Source: Hyphomicrobiales bacterium (GTDB lineage: Bacteria; Pseudomonadota; Alphaproteobacteria; Rhizobiales; JALURZ01). From it: a stretch of 9,002 nt of DNA. Both the position numbers and the translations under genes were made by a program. Shown here piece by piece: positions 5,859-9,002 of the stretch (its first letter is position 1; each line of letters starts with the position of its first letter). The notes below the pieces were generated by a model, which had not been told where the DNA came from, searched no databases, and worked only from the letters and a program-made list of their open reading frames with translations. The stretch is from NCBI GenBank assembly GCA_027058735.1, contig JALURZ010000211.1:1-9002 (forward strand). The letters run 5' to 3'.

Positions 5859-6455
5859 ATGCAAGAAAAACCAGGACGGCGCTCCAACAAACAGCGCGCC
5901 GAGGCCACGCGCGCCTCGTTGATAAAGGCCGCGCGGACGCTGTTCGTGGAAAACGGATTTGGCGACACCGCCACGCCGGAAATTGTCGCGCGGGCCAATG
6001 TGACGAGGGGCGCGCTCTATCATCATTTTAGCGGCAAGGCGGATCTTTTTCGCGCGGTCGTGTGCCGGGAGGCCCGTGCCGTGGCCAGCCGGATCGAGCG
6101 GGACACAGTTCATCTGGATTCGGGATTCGAGGCGCTGCTTGCCGGGGCGGAGGCGTATTTTGCCGCCATGGCGGTTCCCGGGCGCGCACGGCTGCTGCTC
6201 ATTGATGGTCCTTCCGTGCTCGGGCAGGGGGAACTGGAGCAGATTGAAACGCTGGCGGGCGGCGAAACGCTGCGCAGGGGTCTTGGCCTCGCAATGGCGC
6301 ATGTTGCGCATCCCGCTGTCCCGCTCGATGCGCTGGGCGATATTCTCTCGGCGGCCTTCGACCGGGCGGCGCTGGCGATCGCACGCGGCAAACCGGTTGA
6401 CGGGCACAAACAGGCCATCCGGATGATTTTGAGCGGATTGTTACAGAAAACATGA
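5859..6455 (+). CDS. TetR/AcrR-family transcriptional regulator
   Basis: The product is 198 residues from the ATG at 5859. An ATG at 5832 would add nine residues and place an operator inside the coding region, so the later start is preferred. The N-terminal DNA-binding domain is clear: RASLIKAARTLFVENGFGDT (18-37), then the helix-turn-helix ATPEIVARANVTRGALYHHF (38-57), followed by the linker FSGKADLFRAVV. The C-terminal domain (about 70-198) is helical and would bind an unknown ligand; it contains LLLIDGPSVLG (112-122), a segment seen in some TetR subgroups. Such proteins are dimeric repressors released by a small molecule. The divergent VOC gene and two intervening operator copies indicate it controls that gene and itself. 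The inducer cannot be predicted. Confidence 0.93.
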   Translation: MQEKPGRRSNKQRAEATRASLIKAARTLFVENGFGDTATPEIVARANVTRGALYHHFSGKADLFRAVVCREARAVASRIERDTVHLDSGFEALLAGAEAYFAAMAVPGRARLLLIDGPSVLGQGELEQIETLAGGETLRRGLGLAMAHVAHPAVPLDALGDILSAAFDRAALAIARGKPVDGHKQAIRMILSGLLQKT

Positions 6456-6603
6456 CGCAGCCTTGATGTGCTACAGGGAATTGCGGTGCGAAGCGCACGG
6501 CGACAATGTGGCTGGAACGCGGCGGCGCAGCGGGCCTATACTCCCGCCTGCCGGGTCACCCTTACCGGGATCCGGAAAACCACGGTTTCAATGAGACATG
6601 ACC
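6456..6603. other. Intergenic region upstream of the glutamate-synthase-like gene
   Basis: About 148 bp without a credible gene. It contains a small GTGCG-AAG-CGCAC hairpin near 6486-6498 with no T-run, so it is not called a terminator for tetR, and a candidate promoter listed separately. Nothing else is evident. Confidence 0.5.
6513..6542 (+). promoter_or_regulatory. Candidate promoter of the glutamate-synthase-like gene
   Basis: TATACT (6537-6542) is a good -10 match, and TGGAAC (6513-6518), 18 bp upstream, is a poor -35. Transcription would start near 6549 and leave a leader of about 55 nt. The call rests mainly on the -10 box. Confidence 0.35.
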
Positions 6604-8112
6604 ATGGACTGGCTCGCCAAAATGACCGTCGAGGGTCTCTCCATCCTGTCGATGCTGTTTGTGTTCGCCGCCGGCATCGCCGTGCTGGTCGTGGCGGTGC
6701 TGTTTGTCATCGATATCACCCAGACGAAGAACGCCATTCGCCGGAACTATCCGGTGGTGGGACGTTTTCGCGCCCTGTTCTCCACGCTGGGGGAGTTTTT
6801 CCGCCAGTATTTCTTCGCCATGGACCGCGAGGAAATGCCGTTCAACCGGGCTGAACGCGACTGGGTCTACAAATCCAGCGAAGGGGTCGACAACACGGTG
6901 GCCTTCGGCTCGACAAAGCGGCTGTCGGCGCCGGGCACCGTCATTTTCGCCAATGCGCCCTATGCGGTTCTCGATGAGGAAACCGCGCCCCCGCCCGCGG
7001 TCGTCTTCGGTCGCGATTGCCAGCACCCCTATGAGACCCGCTCGCTCATCAATGTCTCGGCCATGAGCTTTGGCGCGATTTCCGCGCCCGCGGTGCGCGC
7101 CCTTTCGAAGGGCGCGAAACGCGCGTGCTGCTGGCTCAATACCGGGGAGGGCGGACTATCGCCCCATCATCTGGAGGCCGGCTGCGACATCGTGTTCCAG
7201 ATCGGCACCGCCAAATATGGCGTGCGCACGCGCGATGGCGGCCTCGATGAGGACAAGCTGGCGCAAATCGCCGCCCGAAAAGAGGTGCGCATGATCGAGA
7301 TCAAGCTGAGCCAGGGGGCGAAGCCCGGCAAGGGCGGTCTTCTGCCCGGTGTCAAGGTGAGCGATGAAATCGCGCGCGTTCGCGGCATTGCGCCGGGGCG
7401 CGATTCGGTTTCGCCGAACCGGTTTCGCGAAGTGGGATCGAACCGGGAACTGCTGGATTTCATCGCCCGGCTGCGCGCGATCGCCGGCATTCCGGTGGGC
7501 ATCAAGACGGTGATTGGCGACAATGAATGGCTGGCGGCGCTGTGCCGGGAGATCAAGGAGCGCGGCGCCGCGTCAGCGCCTGATTTCATCACCGTCGATT
7601 CGGGCGATGGCGGTTCGGGTGCGGCCCCCATGCCGCTGATCGACAATGTCGGGCTGCCCATCAGGCAGGCGCTGCCCCATGTCGACGACGTTCTGACCCG
7701 CCATGGCCTGCGCCAGCGCATCGGGCTCATCGCATCGGGCAAGCTGATCACGCCGGCCGAGGTCGCCTGGGCCTATTGCGCCGGGGCGGATGCGGTGAAT
7801 TCCGCGCGCGGCTTCATGTTCGCGCTCGGTTGCATTCAGTCCCTGCGGTGCAACAGGAATACCTGCCCCACCGGCATCGCCACCCATGATGCGCGCCTGC
7901 AGCGCGGGCTGGACCCTGAAATCAAGGCGGAGCGGGTGGCCAAATTCGTTGAAAAAATTCACTATGGTGTCGGCCTCATCGCCCATTCCTGCGGTGTGCC
8001 CCACGCCCGCGCGCTGGCCCGCCATCATTGCCTGATCGTGCAGCCGGACGGCAGGCCGGTGCGCTTCGATGAACTTCATCCCCCCCAGCGCCGCAGGTCG
8101 AGGGCGGCGTGA
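6604..8112 (+). CDS. Membrane-anchored FMN-binding glutamate synthase family protein
   Basis: The product is 502 residues from the ATG at 6604; GAG lies 8 bases upstream of it but only 2 bases from an alternative ATG at 6598. Residues about 9-36 form one strongly hydrophobic N-terminal segment, likely a membrane anchor. The rest is the synthase TIM-barrel of the GltB family. SAMSFGAIS and NTGEGGLSPHHLE (about 152-191) and IEIKLSQGAKPGKGGLLPG (from about 231) are flavin and substrate-site motifs. DFITVDSGDGGSGAAP (about 327-342) and IGLIASGKL follow. CIQSLRCNRNTC gives Cys 410, 416 and 421 with C-x5-C-x4-C spacing, matching the [3Fe-4S] ligands of classical GltS. There is no N-terminal glutaminase domain with its catalytic Cys1 and no C-terminal GXGXG domain, so it cannot itself take ammonia from glutamine. 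It is about a third of a full GltB. The physiological substrate and electron donor are unknown; no gltD-like gene is visible nearby. The C-terminus ends in an Arg-rich stretch. Confidence 0.92.
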   Translation: MDWLAKMTVEGLSILSMLFVFAAGIAVLVVAVLFVIDITQTKNAIRRNYPVVGRFRALFSTLGEFFRQYFFAMDREEMPFNRAERDWVYKSSEGVDNTVAFGSTKRLSAPGTVIFANAPYAVLDEETAPPPAVVFGRDCQHPYETRSLINVSAMSFGAISAPAVRALSKGAKRACCWLNTGEGGLSPHHLEAGCDIVFQIGTAKYGVRTRDGGLDEDKLAQIAARKEVRMIEIKLSQGAKPGKGGLLPGVKVSDEIARVRGIAPGRDSVSPNRFREVGSNRELLDFIARLRAIAGIPVGIKTVIGDNEWLAALCREIKERGAASAPDFITVDSGDGGSGAAPMPLIDNVGLPIRQALPHVDDVLTRHGLRQRIGLIASGKLITPAEVAWAYCAGADAVNSARGFMFALGCIQSLRCNRNTCPTGIATHDARLQRGLDPEIKAERVAKFVEKIHYGVGLIAHSCGVPHARALARHHCLIVQPDGRPVRFDELHPPQRRRSRAA

Positions 8113-8156
8113 GCCGTCGCCCGGCGGCGTTCGGGCGTTGCGGGAGGGGGGCCGGG

Positions 8157-8185
8157 TTGCGGGCGCGCAAACGGCGCGCTACAAC
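8157..8185 (+). promoter_or_regulatory. Candidate promoter of tRNA-Ser
   Basis: TTGCGG (8157-8162) and TACAAC (8180-8185) are separated by exactly 17 bp. Each matches 4 of 6 consensus bases. The predicted start near 8192 leaves about 33 nt of 5' leader before the mature tRNA. No better candidate lies in the 112-bp gap after the preceding gene. Confidence 0.4.
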
Positions 8186-8224
8186 GGCCCCGCCGTGCGC
8201 CACGCAGCCGCGATTTCACCAAAC

Positions 8225-8314
<90 letters not shown>

Positions 8315-8434
8315 CATTAAAACGAACCGAGCCACTTCTCATTTCAGTTTTGTTTGTCAAGCCGGAAAAATAAATGAAACCTGTGTCAGGGAAGCCATGG
8401 CGGAAGTCGAGAGAAGAAAAAAGCAAATTGGCAA

Positions 8435-9002
8435 ATGGCTGAAAACCTGACAGGAAAGCCCGTCAATTCCCTATCAAGCGTCGCGGATGTTTTGCAGTGT
8501 CTGCAAGCCAACGCCAGTCAGTCTCACAAAAATAGCGTTGCCCGAATGGGTGTTCCACCTGAAAACGCCTATGGCGTTTCAGTTGCCGTGATACGTAAGC
8601 TGGCCGGACAGATCTGGACCAATCATGCTCTTGCCTTGTCATTGTGGGACACCGGCAATCATGAAGCTCGCCTTTTGGCGGTGTTATTGGCCGATCCTGA
8701 AAAAATCGGCAATGAGCAAATCCTCCTGTGGCTGGATGACATTGTCTCATGGGATTTATGTGACCATGTGTGCAAAGTCCTGATTTCAAAACGGGCCGGC
8801 GCATGCAAGCTGGTTGGAAAACTGGCGCTTGGGAAAAAGGAATTTGTGAGGCGGGCCGCTTTTTCCACCATTGCGAACATCTGTATGAATCGCGACGATC
8901 TCGATGAGGAGGTGATTGACGATTTCCTCGATATTATTTCGCAATATGCCGATGATGACAGAAATCATGTGAAAAAATCCGTTTGCTGGGCGCTTCGCGA
9001 AA
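8435..9002 (+). CDS. DNA alkylation repair protein, AlkD-like (C-terminus cut off)
   Basis: The frame is open from the ATG at 8435 to the right edge, giving 189 codons by hand translation; the 3' end is missing. AlkD proteins are HEAT-like repeat DNA glycosylases that excise bulky or cationic alkylated purines such as 3- and 7-methylpurines without flipping the base. Visible landmarks are the helical repeat segment around NHEARLLAVLLADP (75-88), then SWDLCD (105-110), where W106 and D110 have the spacing of AlkD Trp109/Asp113. FVRRAAF (137-143) could supply the Arg148 equivalent, and VCWALRE (183-189) the Trp187 equivalent. These correspondences are by motif, not by alignment. The start has no good Shine-Dalgarno; it is the only ATG in frame after a stop at 8375. 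Base composition (about 48% GC) and frequent TTG, TTA, CAA and AAT codons differ sharply from upstream genes, suggesting transfer. Confidence 0.82.
   Translation, partial: MAENLTGKPVNSLSSVADVLQCLQANASQSHKNSVARMGVPPENAYGVSVAVIRKLAGQIWTNHALALSLWDTGNHEARLLAVLLADPEKIGNEQILLWLDDIVSWDLCDHVCKVLISKRAGACKLVGKLALGKKEFVRRAAFSTIANICMNRDDLDEEVIDDFLDIISQYADDDRNHVKKSVCWALRE

Noticed and set aside
5811..6407. A 198-codon minus-strand open frame opposite tetR
   Set aside because: The plus strand encodes a clear TetR helix-turn-helix protein; the opposite frame has no recognisable domain and would run over both operators.
8463..8804. Minus-strand frame of 113 codons opposite the alkD-like gene
   Set aside because: The plus frame has AlkD landmarks (W106, D110, W185) and is open to the window edge; the minus frame shows no domain.

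Overview
The window comes from a high-GC alphaproteobacterium. I base this on GC near 65-70% over most of it, on the gene order rplU-rpmA-GNAT-obgE-proB-proA-nadD, which is common in Hyphomicrobiales and relatives, and on close-packed operon spacing. The genus cannot be fixed from what is visible.

Region 1 (about 1-5335, minus strand) is a conserved housekeeping cluster. A near-consensus sigma-70 promoter at 5308-5335 drives rplU (L21) and rpmA (L27). They are followed by a GNAT acetyltransferase, the ribosome-assembly GTPase obgE, the two first proline-biosynthesis genes proB and proA, and the start of nadD (NAD biosynthesis), which runs off the left edge. Gaps are 7-25 bp or a 4-bp ATGA overlap (obgE/proB), except for about 106 bp between rpmA and the GNAT gene. 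L21 carries a long Lys/Ala/Pro tail encoded by a perfect 60-bp tandem repeat. The nadD fragment contains a perfect 20-bp-arm palindrome that reaches base 1 of the window.

Region 2 (5364-6455) is a divergent pair: a small VOC-fold protein (minus) and a TetR-family regulator (plus). Their 69-bp shared intergenic region holds two copies of a 17-bp inverted repeat, very likely the TetR operators. This looks like a self-contained regulator/target unit.

Region 3 (6604-8112, plus) encodes a membrane-anchored, stand-alone FMN/[3Fe-4S] glutamate-synthase-type domain protein without a glutaminase domain.

Region 4 (8225-9002, plus) is a complete tRNA-Ser(CGA) gene followed at once by lower-GC DNA (about 48% by my count over 8341-9000). 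This DNA encodes an AlkD-type DNA alkylation repair protein that is cut by the right edge. The tRNA/AT-rich junction is a possible island boundary.

I do not see CRISPR, insertion sequences, phage genes or a clearly new multi-gene system. The most distinctive local signals are the paired TetR operators, the repeat-built L21 tail, the edge palindrome and the composition shift after the tRNA.
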